Positions 1-9,040 of a stretch of DNA of 64,000 nucleotides are shown piece after piece. Each line of letters starts with the position of its first letter. The first letter of the stretch is position 1. Where the stretch lies: the NCBI RefSeq assembly GCF_030687145.1, contig NZ_CP117460.1, forward strand, positions 372,001-436,000. The letters run 5' to 3'. Made by a program: the position numbers and the translations under genes. Origin of the DNA: Pseudomonas sp. FP1742. GTDB taxonomy: Bacteria > Pseudomonadota > Gammaproteobacteria > Pseudomonadales > Pseudomonadaceae. The notes beneath the pieces are model-generated. The model was not told the DNA's origin, ran no database searches, and saw nothing but the letters and a program-made list of their open reading frames with translations.

Positions 1-2201
1 AGTTCCGGGCTGACTTTATCGCCAAGTTTCTCATCGATTTTTTCGCTGATGCGCTCGCCGGCCAGTTTGCTGGCGACCTGGCTCATGCGTTCGTTGTCGA
101 GGCGGCAAGCCTTGGCGCCCAGCTCCAGTGGGCCACGGCAACGCAGCGGCCATTCGATGCCGACGTATTTCTCGCCGACCTGACAGGCCGGGTCCGGCAT
201 GTCGCTCTTGTCGCCTTCGACGATGATGCCCAGGCGGTAATCCATGCCCAGCACCCGCAGGTCGATGTCGCCGTTACCGTTGACGGTCATGCCCGGGACG
301 CGCACTTTCAGGTCCGGGTTATTGGCCACGCCGTTGCGCAAAACCAGGTTGCCCTTGAGTTCTTCGAACGGTGTGTCCTTGCCCCGTGGTTCGCCACTGA
401 GGGTTTTGCGATTCAGGATGGCGATGCCTTTGCACAGTTGTTGCTCAAGGTTGGCATTGAGCAACATACCGTTGTTGATGACGAAGCTGGCGTTGCCGTT
501 GAGGCTCTCGATCAGCGCGCTCTGGCTATTGCCACTGCCTGTCAGGGCGCTGTTGAGCGTGACCTGGCCTTTGACCGGCGGATTTTTCCCCTGGCTCTCG
601 AGGATTTTCTCCACTGGCACGTTGTTGATGCGCGTCTGCATGTTCAGCGCCGGCACTTGCTGGCGCACATCCAGGGTGCCCTTGGCTTCGAAGTTGCCGT
701 CGTACAGATCGCCGCGCAGATTCTCCAGGGTCAACAAGCCACCTTGGCCGGTGGCCTTGAGTGCTGCGTTCTGGATCGGCAGGTTGTCGAGGGTCAGTTG
801 GCCGAAGGTCAGGTCGGCGGCCACGTCGAGTTTGCTCAGGCGCTCCACCGGGAACAGGCGGTCGCTGCTCCACGGGCCTTTGGTCGGTGATGGCGGCAGC
901 GGTGTGTTGCCCGGGCCAGCCAGGGCATCGGCCTCGGTGCTGGCCACTTCAGCCTTGCGCACCTGTGTTGCGCTGTTGGCTTCGGCGGATTTCGGCGGCA
1001 GGTAACGGTCGACGTTGAAGGTGTCAGCCTTGAGGGTTGCCCGCAGCGATTGCTTGGCGAAGTCTTCGATGGCGATGCGGCCGCTGAAGTTGCTGTCGTC
1101 GAGTTTCAGGTTGATGTTATCGAGCGACAGGCTGGTCGGCGTGCCGGCAACCTGGCTGACCAGTTCGACTTTGCTCAGGCTGCCTTCGGCCATCGCCGGG
1201 AGTTTCTGGCCGATGCTGTCGACGAATTTCGCCAGATCGAATTGGGCAATCGACAGGCCGCCGCTGATTTGCGGAGTCTTGTCGAGGTCGTTGGCTTTCA
1301 GTTCGCCCAGGGCGCGCAGCTGGTTGGCGGAGATCTTGATGCCGGTCCATTCGGCGACGTTGGCGGCCTTGTCCAGCAGCAGCTGACCTTGAGCGGCGAA
1401 GGTCATGGTCTTGCCTTGCAGCGGATCCCCGGCAACTTCACCGGAGAGTTTCATGTCTTCGAACTTGTAGCGTTGCAGCGCGCGCTCGAAACGCAGCTCG
1501 CCGGCCAGCTCGGTACGTACCCGCAGAACCGGTTGGTTGGTGCCCAGGAACGCCGTGAGTTTGACCGGGATGTTGGTCGAGTCATGGACCGGGCCGGTAC
1601 TCAGCTGGATGCTTTCGGCGCTGAACTGCTTGCCGGTTTTCTCGTCGTTGTATTCAACGCGGGCGTTGTTGACCGTCAGGCTGTCGATGTCCAGGCGGAT
1701 CGGCTGCGCCGGTTTTTCCATCGGAGTAGCAGTTGCCGGGGCAGGTTCGCCGCTAGCGGCGGGCGGCGTGGTCGACGTGGTCGCAGTGGCAGGCGCCGGG
1801 ACCTTGCCGATGTCTTCCCAATTGCCGTGGCCGTCCTTGTCGCGGTTCAGGCGCAGGTTCAGGCCTTCGACGCGCACATCGCTCATCTGCACTTCGCGGC
1901 GCAGCAGCGGAATGACCCGGACCGAGAGGCCGAGCATCTGCAAGTCAGCAAATGGCTCGGCGGGCTTGGCCAGGGTCGCAACACTGGCTTCGTGCAATTC
2001 CAGCCCCAGCCAGGGGAACAGGCTCCAGCCGATATCGCCATTGAGCGTCAGCTCGATGTGGGCCTTGTCGCGGGCAATCTGGCGAATCTCGTCTTTGTAG
2101 TCGTTGGGATCGAAGAAGTGGGTCAGGGCAAAGCCCAGCGCCACAATGATCAGCAACAGCCCGAGAAGTACCAGACCCAGGATTTTGCCGAACGCTTTCA
2201 T
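1..2201 (-). CDS. AsmA family protein (C-terminus cut by window edge)
   Basis: The reverse strand is open from an ATG at 2199-2201 to the window edge, giving 733 codons, so only a short C-terminal tail is probably missing. Residues 1-25 form a hydrophobic N-terminal membrane anchor (MKAFGKILGLVLLGLLLIIV), followed by an AsmA N-terminal region ending near FFDPNDYK and a long beta-rich body. A proline/alanine/threonine-rich linker lies near residues 145-170, and a second low-complexity stretch near 420-440. The C-terminal AsmA-like repeat region contains NVPVEKILES and NGDIDLRVLG-type segments. AsmA proteins are inner-membrane-anchored periplasmic proteins of the group now linked to phospholipid transport towards the outer membrane. 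The family assignment is firm; the exact paralogue is not, since pseudomonads carry several. Confidence 0.88.
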   Translation of the reverse strand, partial: MKAFGKILGLVLLGLLLIIVALGFALTHFFDPNDYKDEIRQIARDKAHIELTLNGDIGWSLFPWLGLELHEASVATLAKPAEPFADLQMLGLSVRVIPLLRREVQMSDVRVEGLNLRLNRDKDGHGNWEDIGKVPAPATATTSTTPPAASGEPAPATATPMEKPAQPIRLDIDSLTVNNARVEYNDEKTGKQFSAESIQLSTGPVHDSTNIPVKLTAFLGTNQPVLRVRTELAGELRFERALQRYKFEDMKLSGEVAGDPLQGKTMTFAAQGQLLLDKAANVAEWTGIKISANQLRALGELKANDLDKTPQISGGLSIAQFDLAKFVDSIGQKLPAMAEGSLSKVELVSQVAGTPTSLSLDNINLKLDDSNFSGRIAIEDFAKQSLRATLKADTFNVDRYLPPKSAEANSATQVRKAEVASTEADALAGPGNTPLPPSPTKGPWSSDRLFPVERLSKLDVAADLTFGQLTLDNLPIQNAALKATGQGGLLTLENLRGDLYDGNFEAKGTLDVRQQVPALNMQTRINNVPVEKILESQGKNPPVKGQVTLNSALTGSGNSQSALIESLNGNASFVINNGMLLNANLEQQLCKGIAILNRKTLSGEPRGKDTPFEELKGNLVLRNGVANNPDLKVRVPGMTVNGNGDIDLRVLGMDYRLGIIVEGDKSDMPDPACQVGEKYVGIEWPLRCRGPLELGAKACRLDNERMSQVASKLAGERISEKIDEKLGDKVSPE

Positions 2202-2279
2202 GGGCGAGTCCTTGTATTTAGTCGAATTCGAAATTTAGCCGGGGAGTATAGCGCTCCGAAGTGGCCGACCGGTCAGCGA

Positions 2280-2684
2280 TCACGTAGGGAGTATATCCAG
2301 CGGCACCTTCAGCTTAGCCGCCAGAGCTTGGGCTTCGAGGTGCCCGGCAGGCACCAGCAGGTGCAATGTCGCGCCCGATTGCGACGCCATTTTCTGTGCT
2401 TCGTTCACCAGGCGCTCGGCGACGCCGCGACGACGGGTAATTTTTCGTACGCATAATTGGGACAAATGCCAGACATCCTGGTGCCGTTGCAAACGTGCCG
2501 CACCCAGCAGTCGATCGTTGAAGCGTCCGGCGATCAACGAGCCGTCCCGCAGGCAGCTTTCGATCAGCTCGGTATCCCCTGTAAAGGGTGCAAACAGCCA
2601 GTCCGGGGCGTCGCGGTAAATCTTCTGCAGATCTTGCTGATCCTGATAAGTGGCTTCCTTCAGCAGTTCGACAATGATCGGCAT
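2280..2684 (-). CDS. panM: PanM/PanZ-like GNAT acetyltransferase
   Basis: A 134-residue protein that reads like the PanM (PanZ) family: DLQKIY at 18-23, GRFNDRLLGAARL at 53-65 and VRKITRRRGVAERLV at 79-93, the last being the acetyl-CoA pyrophosphate-binding turn of a small GNAT fold. In enterobacteria PanM binds the aspartate decarboxylase PanD and promotes its self-cleavage in an acetyl-CoA-dependent way, linking beta-alanine and CoA synthesis to acetyl-CoA level. The equivalent role here is inferred from similarity. The gene stands alone, divergent from the MFS transporter across 265 bases. The panD gene is not in the window. Confidence 0.75.
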   Translation of the reverse strand: MPIIVELLKEATYQDQQDLQKIYRDAPDWLFAPFTGDTELIESCLRDGSLIAGRFNDRLLGAARLQRHQDVWHLSQLCVRKITRRRGVAERLVNEAQKMASQSGATLHLLVPAGHLEAQALAAKLKVPLDILPT

Positions 2685-2949
2685 GACGCCTCCTTTGAAA
2701 AATTAATCCGGCCCGGTGGCCTGAAAACACGCTCATCCAGTGGTACGAGATCAGATGACGTACAAAAGGTGATATCAGTTTGGTTTTTCTGTCACGTGCA
2801 AATGGTAACCTCTGCCCGTTCGTCCGTCCTTCTGCGGCGCGATGTCGCACCAAAATGAAGCTTCACCTAAAAGAAGTCATGCCTGCGTGCATATAAGGCT
2901 GGGGGTGAAGAGCGGCTGGCGAACCCTACTAATAATTGGGGGAAACACC

Positions 2950-4611
2950 ATGACTACGAGCATCACGGCGGACGGCTTTGCCGACCGGCCCGCGTTCCTG
3001 TCCAAGGAGCGCATCATCGCCAAGCCCGGTTTTAACCGTTGGCTTGTACCACCGGCCGCTCTGGCCATCCACCTCTGCATCGGCATGGCCTACGGCTTTT
3101 CGGTGTTCTGGCTGCCGCTGTCCAAAGCCCTGGGCGTCACCAAAGCCGTGGCTTGTGCGCCGGACATGAGCTTTATCGCTCAGGTCTTTTCGTCGCAATG
3201 CGACTGGCCGATCTCGATGCTCGGCTGGATCTATACCCTGTTCTTCATCTTCCTGGGTTGCTCGGCAGCGATCTGGGGCGGTTGGCTCGAACACGCAGGC
3301 CCACGCAAGGCAGGTGTTGTATCGGCACTGTGCTGGTGTGGCGGTCTGCTGATTTCGGCGCTGGGGGTCTATACCCACCAGATCTGGCTGATGTGGATCG
3401 GCTCCGGGGTCATCGGCGGTATCGGCCTGGGCCTGGGTTACATCTCGCCGGTTTCGACCCTGATCAAGTGGTTCCCGGACAAGCGCGGTATGGCGACCGG
3501 CATGGCAATCATGGGTTTCGGTGGCGGTGCGATGGTCGGCGCTCCACTGGCTGCAGCCCTGATGGGCCACTTCGCTTCGCCAACCAGCGTGGGCGTATGG
3601 CAGAGCTTCCTGGTGATGGCCGCGATCTATTTCGTGTTCATGATCGGCGGCGCGCTGTCCTATCGCGTTCCGCCAACCGGGTGGAAGCCTGAAGGCTGGA
3701 CGGCGCCGGCGAAAAAAGCCTCGAACGCGATGATCACTCACCGTCACGTTCACGTGAATGTAGCGTGGAAGACCCCGCAGTTCCGTCTGGTGTGGCTGGT
3801 GCTGTGCCTGAACGTCTCGGCGGGTATCGGCATCCTCGGCATGGCTTCGCCGCTGTTGCAGGAAGTGTTTGCCGGTAAATTGCTCGGCAACGATCTGACG
3901 TTCGGTCAGCTGGATGCTTCGCAACTGGCTTCGATCGCGGCGATTGCTGCCGGTTTCACCGGTTTGCTGAGCCTGTTCAACATCGGTGGCCGGTTCTTCT
4001 GGGCTTCGTTCTCGGACTATCTGGGCCGCAAAAACACCTATTTCGTGTTCTTCGCCCTGGGTTTTGCCCTCTACGCGTTGATCCCGAACCTGGGTCACCT
4101 GGGCAGCGTCGCGCTGTTCGTGGCGGCGTTCTGCATCATCTTGTCGATGTACGGTGGTGGCTTTGCCACGGTGCCGGCTTACCTGGCGGACCTGTTCGGT
4201 ACGCAAATGGTCGGCGCCATCCACGGGCGTCTGTTGACGGCCTGGGCGGCGGCGGGTGTGTTGGGGCCGGTGTTGGTGAACTATCTGCGTGAATATCAGC
4301 TGAGCATCGGCGTTGAACGTGCCGCGGCTTACGACATCACCTTGTACATCCTCGCGGGCCTGCTGGTGCTGGGTTTCATCTGCAACCTGCTGGTGCGTCC
4401 GGTGGCCGACAAGTACTTCATGACCGACGCCGAACTGGCCGCCGAACAGGCGCTGGGCCACGACAAGGGTGCTGACGCCAGCACTGTGCTGGAGTGGAAA
4501 GCGGATGCCGGCACCAAGCCTTTGGCGGTGGCGGCGTGGCTGGTGGTGGGGATTCCGTTGGCGTGGGGGATTTGGGTGACCTTGCAGAAAACGGCGGTGC
4601 TGTTTCACTAA
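2950..4611 (+). CDS. OFA-family MFS transporter (oxalate/formate antiporter-like)
   Basis: A 553-residue multi-pass membrane protein. I chose the ATG at 2950 because a GGGGGAAA purine tract precedes it; an upstream in-frame start would add a poorly conserved leader. The GWLEHAGPRKAG loop and the FPDKRGMATGMAIMGFGGGAMVGAPLA stretch (written here as family landmarks between TM2-TM3 and TM4-TM5) are typical of the oxalate/formate antiporter branch of the MFS, which moves small carboxylates. Two features are odd: a long extracytoplasmic loop between TM1 and TM2 with two cysteines (C69 and C84) that could form a disulfide, and a thirteenth hydrophobic segment at the extreme C-terminus. The substrate cannot be told from sequence. 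A REP pair follows the stop. Confidence 0.85.
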   Translation: MTTSITADGFADRPAFLSKERIIAKPGFNRWLVPPAALAIHLCIGMAYGFSVFWLPLSKALGVTKAVACAPDMSFIAQVFSSQCDWPISMLGWIYTLFFIFLGCSAAIWGGWLEHAGPRKAGVVSALCWCGGLLISALGVYTHQIWLMWIGSGVIGGIGLGLGYISPVSTLIKWFPDKRGMATGMAIMGFGGGAMVGAPLAAALMGHFASPTSVGVWQSFLVMAAIYFVFMIGGALSYRVPPTGWKPEGWTAPAKKASNAMITHRHVHVNVAWKTPQFRLVWLVLCLNVSAGIGILGMASPLLQEVFAGKLLGNDLTFGQLDASQLASIAAIAAGFTGLLSLFNIGGRFFWASFSDYLGRKNTYFVFFALGFALYALIPNLGHLGSVALFVAAFCIILSMYGGGFATVPAYLADLFGTQMVGAIHGRLLTAWAAAGVLGPVLVNYLREYQLSIGVERAAAYDITLYILAGLLVLGFICNLLVRPVADKYFMTDAELAAEQALGHDKGADASTVLEWKADAGTKPLAVAAWLVVGIPLAWGIWVTLQKTAVLFH

Positions 4612-4621
4612 CGCATAACCC

Positions 4622-4705
4622 TGTGGGAGCGGGCTTGCTCGCGAAGAGGTCGTGTCAGTCGATATCAATGTTGCCTGGTACACCGCTTTCGCGAGCAAGC
4701 CCGCT
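4622..4705. repeat. REP pair (inverted), right arm interrupted
   Basis: TGTGGGAGCGGGCTTGCTCG at the left is mirrored by CGCGAGCAAGCCCGCT at the right across a spacer containing GTCAGTCGATATCAATG. The usual tail CCCACATTG is missing at 4706. It appears instead at 4983-4991, after an IS110-family remnant. Confidence 0.88.
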
Positions 4706-4980
4706 TGTATGTTTAGACTTGAAGGGGTGGGTGGGACTAAAAGCCCGATTCTGACTCTAGCCAGTACAGACCGTGGGAGACTTCGTCCCACCCCTTCTAC
4801 CTAAAAGCGCCAATAAGGAATTCATCGGCTAGGCCGACGATAGAGACAAGCCAGCGCAACGGTAGACCCCAACAAGCTCTTAAACCCTAGCTCCGAGGAT
4901 TCGTCATGACAATCCTTACTTCGCAAGCGGTCGTGGGTGTTGATGTGGCCAAGGCTGAGGTGCTCGTCTATCGCGCCGAT
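4706..4980 (+). mobile_element. IS110-family element, left-end remnant inside a REP
   Basis: The stretch holds an IS-type leader (including the hairpin GTGGGAGACTTCGTCCCAC at 4773-4791 and the sequence TCCGAGGATTCGTC just before the ATG) plus the first codons of an IS110-type transposase. It sits between the two halves of a broken REP: CCCGCT ends at 4705 and CTCCCACATTG starts at 4981. IS110-family elements of pseudomonads (for example ISPpu10 and ISPpu9) are known to insert into REPs. The right part of the element is gone. Confidence 0.65.
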
Positions 4981-4992
4981 CTCCCACATTGA
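4906..4992 (+). pseudogene. IS110-family transposase N-terminal fragment
   Basis: ATG at 4906 opens a 28-codon frame, MTILTSQAVVGVDVAKAEVL, ending at a TGA at 4990-4992. VVGVDVAKAEV is the first strand of the RuvC-like DEDD catalytic domain of IS110 transposases and carries the first catalytic Asp. The rest (over 300 residues in intact members) is absent. The last codons before the stop are read from the REP tail, so this is a fragment and not a functional peptide. Confidence 0.7.
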
Positions 4993-5111
4993 TCTCCATG
5001 GACACAAACTTTGTGTTCACCTGCTTGTACTGACATGTCTATCCCCGACAGCACGGGGTTCACTCCGTCAGTGATATTGCCTCCTGTGTTTCTGTTTAGC
5101 GCCCGCGACCC

Positions 5112-5117
5112 TATAAT
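5112..5117 (+). promoter_or_regulatory. probable -10 box of the hisB promoter
   Basis: A perfect TATAAT lies 41 bases upstream of the hisB ATG. A plausible but poor -35 (TTTCTG at 5089-5094, 17-base spacing) precedes it. No attenuator-like leader peptide rich in His codons is seen. Confidence 0.55.
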
Positions 5118-5158
5118 GGCTGCCTTTTTCGCCCCAATGATTTTTTGCGGAGCTGGTG

Positions 5159-5752
5159 ATGGCCGAACGTATGGCGTCTGTCGAGCGCGACACTCTGGAA
5201 ACCCAGATCAAAGCCTCGATCAACCTGGATGGCACCGGAAAGGCCCGATTTGATATCGGTGTGCCTTTTCTTGAGCACATGCTGGACCAGATCGCCCGTC
5301 ACGGGCTGATCGACCTGGATATTGTCAGCAAGGGCGACCTGCATATCGACGACCACCACACGGTGGAAGACGTCGGTATCACCCTGGGTCAGGCCTTCAC
5401 CAAAGCCATCGGCGACAAGAAAGGCATCCGTCGCTACGGCCACGCCTACGTGCCGCTCGATGAAGCGCTGTCGCGTGTGGTGATCGACTTCTCCGGCCGT
5501 CCTGGCCTGCAGATGCATGTTCCGTATACCCGCGCCACCGTCGGCGGTTTCGACGTTGACCTGTTCCAGGAATTTTTCCAGGGCTTCGTCAACCACGCCA
5601 ACGTCACCCTGCACATCGACAATCTGCGTGGGCACAACACCCACCACCAGATCGAGACCGTGTTCAAGGCTTTCGGTCGCGCCCTGCGCATGGCCGTGGA
5701 GCTGGATGACCGCATGGCCGGTCAGATTCCGTCCACCAAAGGCGTTCTGTAA
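5159..5752 (+). CDS. hisB: imidazoleglycerol-phosphate dehydratase
   Basis: 197 residues, the usual size for the monofunctional proteobacterial enzyme without the HisB phosphatase domain. The HHTVED motif near residue 65 and the second [12 protein letters not shown] motif near residue 160 supply the histidines and glutamates that hold the two manganese ions. It dehydrates imidazole glycerol phosphate to imidazole acetol phosphate, step six or seven of histidine synthesis. I take the ATG at 5159; a GTG immediately before it is in frame but leaves no better ribosome-binding site (GCGGAG at 5147-5152). The stop overlaps the hisH start by one base (TAATG), implying translational coupling. It is the first gene of the his operon here. 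Confidence 0.97.
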   Translation: MAERMASVERDTLETQIKASINLDGTGKARFDIGVPFLEHMLDQIARHGLIDLDIVSKGDLHIDDHHTVEDVGITLGQAFTKAIGDKKGIRRYGHAYVPLDEALSRVVIDFSGRPGLQMHVPYTRATVGGFDVDLFQEFFQGFVNHANVTLHIDNLRGHNTHHQIETVFKAFGRALRMAVELDDRMAGQIPSTKGVL

Positions 5753-6390
5753 TGCAGACGGTCGCGGTTATCGACTACGGCATGGGCAACCTGCACTCGG
5801 TGGCCAAGGCCCTCGAGCATGTCGGTGCCGGCAAGGTGCTGATCACCAGCGATGCGGATGTGATTCGCGAAGCCGACCGGGTGGTATTCCCCGGCGTTGG
5901 CGCGATTCGCGATTGCATGGCGGAGATCCGTCGCCTGGGCTTCGATTCGCTGGTGCGTGAAGTCAGCCAGGACCGTCCGTTCCTCGGCATCTGCGTGGGC
6001 ATGCAAGCCTTGCTCGACCGCAGCGAAGAAAACGACGGCGTCGATTGCATCGGCTTGTTTCCAGGCCAGGTGAAGTTCTTCGGCAAGGATCTGCACGAAG
6101 ACGGCGAACATTTGAAAGTCCCGCACATGGGCTGGAACGAAGTGAAGCAGACGGTGATTCACCCGCTGTGGCACAACATTCCGGACCTGGCGCGCTTCTA
6201 CTTCGTACACAGCTACTACATCGCCGCCGGCAATGCGCGGCAGGTGGTGGGTAGCGGTCATTACGGGGTCGATTTCGCCGCCGCGCTGGCCGATGGCTCG
6301 CGTTTCGCCGTGCAGTTCCACCCGGAGAAGAGCCATACCCATGGCCTGCAATTGCTGCAGAACTTCGCCGCGTGGGATGGTCGCTGGTAA
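5752..6390 (+). CDS. hisH: imidazole glycerol phosphate synthase, glutaminase subunit
   Basis: 212 residues of class I glutamine amidotransferase. The nucleophile is Cys81 in FLGICVGMQ, and the partner residues are His190 and Glu192 in FHPEKSH. It releases ammonia from glutamine and channels it to HisF, which closes the imidazole ring and frees AICAR. It is translationally coupled to hisB upstream and directly abuts the DUF2164 gene downstream (stop at 6390, next ATG at 6391). HisF, its partner, lies three genes further on. Confidence 0.97.
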   Translation: MQTVAVIDYGMGNLHSVAKALEHVGAGKVLITSDADVIREADRVVFPGVGAIRDCMAEIRRLGFDSLVREVSQDRPFLGICVGMQALLDRSEENDGVDCIGLFPGQVKFFGKDLHEDGEHLKVPHMGWNEVKQTVIHPLWHNIPDLARFYFVHSYYIAAGNARQVVGSGHYGVDFAAALADGSRFAVQFHPEKSHTHGLQLLQNFAAWDGRW

Positions 6391-6648
6391 ATGGCTGCCA
6401 AAAAGAAGCCGCCGATCCTGACCCTCACTCCCGAGCAGGAGAGCGAGGCCAATCACAAGATCAAGCGCTTCATGGAGGATCGCTTCGAACTGGACCTGGG
6501 TTCGTTCGAAGCGGCTGAAATCCTTGAGCTGTTTACCCGCGAAATTGCTCCGCACTATTACAACAGGGCGATTTTCGATGTGCAGACGCACCTCAAAGAG
6601 AGGTTCGAAAGCATCGAAAGCGACCTGTGGGCGCTCGAGAAAAACTGA
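6391..6648 (+). CDS. DUF2164 family protein in the his operon
   Basis: An 85-residue acidic/basic helical protein beginning MAAKKKPPILTLTPEQE, recognisable as DUF2164. There is no signal peptide, membrane segment or metal motif. It is placed without any gap between hisH and hisA (42 bases before hisA), so it must be co-transcribed with the histidine genes. The same arrangement is familiar in other pseudomonads, which argues for a conserved though unknown role. I do not assign a function. Confidence 0.85.
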   Translation: MAAKKKPPILTLTPEQESEANHKIKRFMEDRFELDLGSFEAAEILELFTREIAPHYYNRAIFDVQTHLKERFESIESDLWALEKN

Positions 6649-6690
6649 TTTCCGAGCGAAGCTGAATACTCGAATTTGAAGGTTTGCCAG

Positions 6691-7428
6691 ATGCTGATTA
6701 TTCCCGCTATCGATCTCAAAGACGGTGCCTGTGTTCGTCTGCGCCAGGGCCGCATGGAAGATTCCACAGTGTTCTCCGATGACCCGGTGAGCATGGCTGC
6801 CAAGTGGGTGGAGGGCGGTTGCCGTCGTCTGCATCTGGTCGACCTGAACGGTGCGTTCGAAGGCCAGCCGGTCAACGGCGAAGTGGTCACCGCCATCGCC
6901 AAGCGCTACCCGAACCTGCCGATTCAGATCGGCGGCGGTATCCGTTCCCTGGAAACCATCGAACACTACGTGAAAGCGGGTGTGAGCTACGTGATCATCG
7001 GCACCAAGGCCGTGAAAGATCCGGCCTTCGTCGCCGAAGCCTGCCGCGCGTTCCCAGGCAAGGTGATTGTCGGCCTGGATGCCAAAGACGGATTTGTCGC
7101 CACCGACGGCTGGGCTGAAATCAGTACCGTGCAGGTCATCGACCTGGCCAAGCAATTCGAGGCCGACGGCGTGTCCGCGATCGTTTATACCGACATCGCC
7201 AAAGACGGCATGATGCAGGGCTGCAACGTCTCTTACACCGCTGCTCTGGCTGCCGCGACGAAGATCCCGGTCATTGCATCCGGCGGTATCCACAATCTGG
7301 GTGACATCAAGTCGCTGCTTGACGCCAAGGCGCCAGGCATCATCGGAGCCATCACTGGCCGGGCGATCTACGAAGGCACCCTCGATGTCGCTGAAGCGCA
7401 AGCTTTCTGCGATTCGTACAAAGGCTGA
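6691..7428 (+). CDS. hisA: phosphoribosylformimino-AICAR ribotide isomerase
   Basis: 245 residues of a (beta/alpha)8 barrel. I start at the ATG at 6691 ([12 protein letters not shown]), the family's normal N-terminus; an in-frame start five codons upstream would add residues not seen in relatives. The two catalytic aspartates are Asp8 on strand one and Asp130 in VGLDAKDG, with Asp168 in YTDIAKDG on strand five. It performs the Amadori rearrangement of ProFAR to PRFAR, the substrate of HisF-HisH. It is followed after nine bases by hisF. Confidence 0.97.
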   Translation: MLIIPAIDLKDGACVRLRQGRMEDSTVFSDDPVSMAAKWVEGGCRRLHLVDLNGAFEGQPVNGEVVTAIAKRYPNLPIQIGGGIRSLETIEHYVKAGVSYVIIGTKAVKDPAFVAEACRAFPGKVIVGLDAKDGFVATDGWAEISTVQVIDLAKQFEADGVSAIVYTDIAKDGMMQGCNVSYTAALAAATKIPVIASGGIHNLGDIKSLLDAKAPGIIGAITGRAIYEGTLDVAEAQAFCDSYKG

Positions 7429-7437
7429 GGACTCACC

Positions 7438-8208
7438 ATGGCGCTGGCCAAACGCATCATCCCTTGCCTGGACGTGGATAACGGCCGGGTGGTCAAGGGC
7501 GTCAAGTTCGAGAACATTCGCGATGCCGGCGACCCGGTGGAGATCGCCCGTCGCTACGACGAGCAGGGTGCCGACGAGATTACCTTTCTCGACATCACCG
7601 CCAGCGTCGACGGCCGTGACACCACGCTGCACACCGTCGAGCGCATGGCCAGCCAGGTGTTCATCCCGCTGACCGTGGGTGGTGGCGTGCGCACCGTGCA
7701 AGACATTCGCAACCTGCTCAATGCCGGCGCGGACAAGGTCTCGATCAATACCGCCGCAGTATTCAACCCGGAATTCGTCGGCGAAGCGGCTCAGCATTTC
7801 GGCTCGCAGTGCATCGTCGTCGCCATCGACGCCAAGAAAGTCTCCGGTCCGGGCGAAACCCCGCGCTGGGAGATCTTCACCCACGGCGGTCGCAAACCTA
7901 CCGGCCTCGACGCCGTTGAGTGGGCGAAGAAAATGGAAGGCCTCGGTGCCGGTGAAATCCTGCTGACCAGCATGGACCAGGACGGCATGAAAAACGGTTT
8001 CGACCTGGGCGTTACCCGCGCCATCAGCGACGCGCTGGGGATTCCGGTGATCGCCTCTGGTGGTGTCGGCAACTTGCAGCACCTGGCCGACGGCATTCTC
8101 GAAGGCCACGCCAGCGCGGTGCTGGCGGCGAGTATTTTCCACTTCGGCGAATACACCGTGCAGGAAGCCAAGGCCTACATGGCTCATCGCGGAATCGTGA
8201 TGCGTTAA
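7438..8208 (+). CDS. hisF: imidazole glycerol phosphate synthase, cyclase subunit
   Basis: 256 residues, a (beta/alpha)8 barrel homologous to HisA. The general acid/base residues Asp12 (CLDVDNG) and Asp131 (VAIDAKK) are present, as are the phosphate-binding GGGVR near residue 81 and ASGGVG near the C-terminus. With ammonia from HisH it converts PRFAR into imidazole glycerol phosphate and AICAR. It is the last recognisable histidine gene of this operon; the next gene is 73 bases away and unrelated. Confidence 0.97.
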   Translation: MALAKRIIPCLDVDNGRVVKGVKFENIRDAGDPVEIARRYDEQGADEITFLDITASVDGRDTTLHTVERMASQVFIPLTVGGGVRTVQDIRNLLNAGADKVSINTAAVFNPEFVGEAAQHFGSQCIVVAIDAKKVSGPGETPRWEIFTHGGRKPTGLDAVEWAKKMEGLGAGEILLTSMDQDGMKNGFDLGVTRAISDALGIPVIASGGVGNLQHLADGILEGHASAVLAASIFHFGEYTVQEAKAYMAHRGIVMR

Positions 8209-8281
8209 CCATACAGGCCAGTGGACAGTATGGCGGGCTCAAGGCACTCTTGGGCACGCCATGGATTCCGGTAGCCCCGAC

Positions 8282-9037
8282 ATGCTTAAACGACTTCTTC
8301 TTGTTCTCGCCAGCGCTTCGCTGTTGTTCATCAACGGAGTTCATGCCGAAGAAAGTCCCGACTCCGGCCTGGTGCTGCTGACGGAAAACTTCCCTCCGTA
8401 CAACATGGCGAAGAACGGCAAGAACTTCGCCCAGGACGAGAACATCAATGGCATCGCCGTGGACATTGTCCGCGAGATGTTCAAGCGCGCCGACATCCCC
8501 TACAGCCTGACGCTGCGTTTCCCTTGGGAGCGAATCTACAAACTCGCCCTGGAAAAACCCGGTTATGGCGTGTTCGTGATGGCGCGGTTGCCGGACCGCG
8601 AGAAACTCTTCAAGTGGGTCGGTCCTATCGGCCCGGACGACTGGATCATGCTGGCCAAGGCTGACAGCAAGATCACCCTGGAGTCGCTGGATCAGGCGCA
8701 TAAATACAAGATTGGTGCCTACAAGGGTGATGCGATTGCCGAGACATTGGCCAAGCAAGGGCTGAAGCCGATTGTGGTGCTGCGCGACCAGGATAACGCG
8801 AAGAAGCTGGTTAACGGTCAGATTGACCTGTGGGCCACCGGCGATCCTGCCGGGCGTTACCTGGCGCGGCAGGACGGGGTAACCGGGCTCAAGACCGTAC
8901 TGCGCTTCAACAGTGCCGAGCTGTACCTGGCACTGAACAAGGACGTGCCGGATGAGACCGTCGCCAAGCTGCAAGCCGCGCTGGATCAGTTGCGCAAGGA
9001 AGGTGTGGTGGACGACATCATGGGGCGGTATTTGTAG
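8282..9037 (+). CDS. periplasmic substrate-binding protein, SBP_bac_3 type
   Basis: 251 residues from the ATG at 8282, which starts a clean signal peptide (MLKRLLLVLASASLLFINGVHA) with probable cleavage after residue 22. A start seven codons upstream would put acidic residues before it. The mature part has the NGIAVDIVREMF signature near residue 55 and a two-lobed solute-binding fold of the polar amino acid type, including the YKIGAYKGDAI segment that opens lobe two. No permease or ATPase gene is adjacent, so this is an orphan binding protein. Many such Pseudomonas proteins bind amino acids or polyamines or act as sensor inputs. The ligand is unknown. It converges on the protease gene with three bases between the stops. 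Confidence 0.8.
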   Translation: MLKRLLLVLASASLLFINGVHAEESPDSGLVLLTENFPPYNMAKNGKNFAQDENINGIAVDIVREMFKRADIPYSLTLRFPWERIYKLALEKPGYGVFVMARLPDREKLFKWVGPIGPDDWIMLAKADSKITLESLDQAHKYKIGAYKGDAIAETLAKQGLKPIVVLRDQDNAKKLVNGQIDLWATGDPAGRYLARQDGVTGLKTVLRFNSAELYLALNKDVPDETVAKLQAALDQLRKEGVVDDIMGRYL

Positions 9038-9040
9038 TCA

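Noticed and set aside
1050..2456. Forward frame of 468 codons opposite asmA
   Set aside because: The reverse strand carries a membrane anchor and AsmA features. The forward translation shows no motif and runs past the asmA start into panM.
2929..4791. Long reverse-strand frame (620 codons) opposite the MFS transporter
   Set aside because: It is the complement of a membrane-protein gene, rich in Arg, His and Gln, and extends through a REP.
4999..5011. CACAAA/TTTGTG palindrome as right end of the IS110 remnant
   Set aside because: IS110 elements usually lack such terminal inverted repeats, and it lies beyond the REP tail, so it belongs to the hisB leader.
5722..8187. Very long open frame (821 codons) on the reverse strand across the his operon
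   Set aside because: It lies opposite hisH, DUF2164, hisA and hisF, all of which have family motifs. High-G+C genes produce such antisense frames, and the translation has no recognisable motif.
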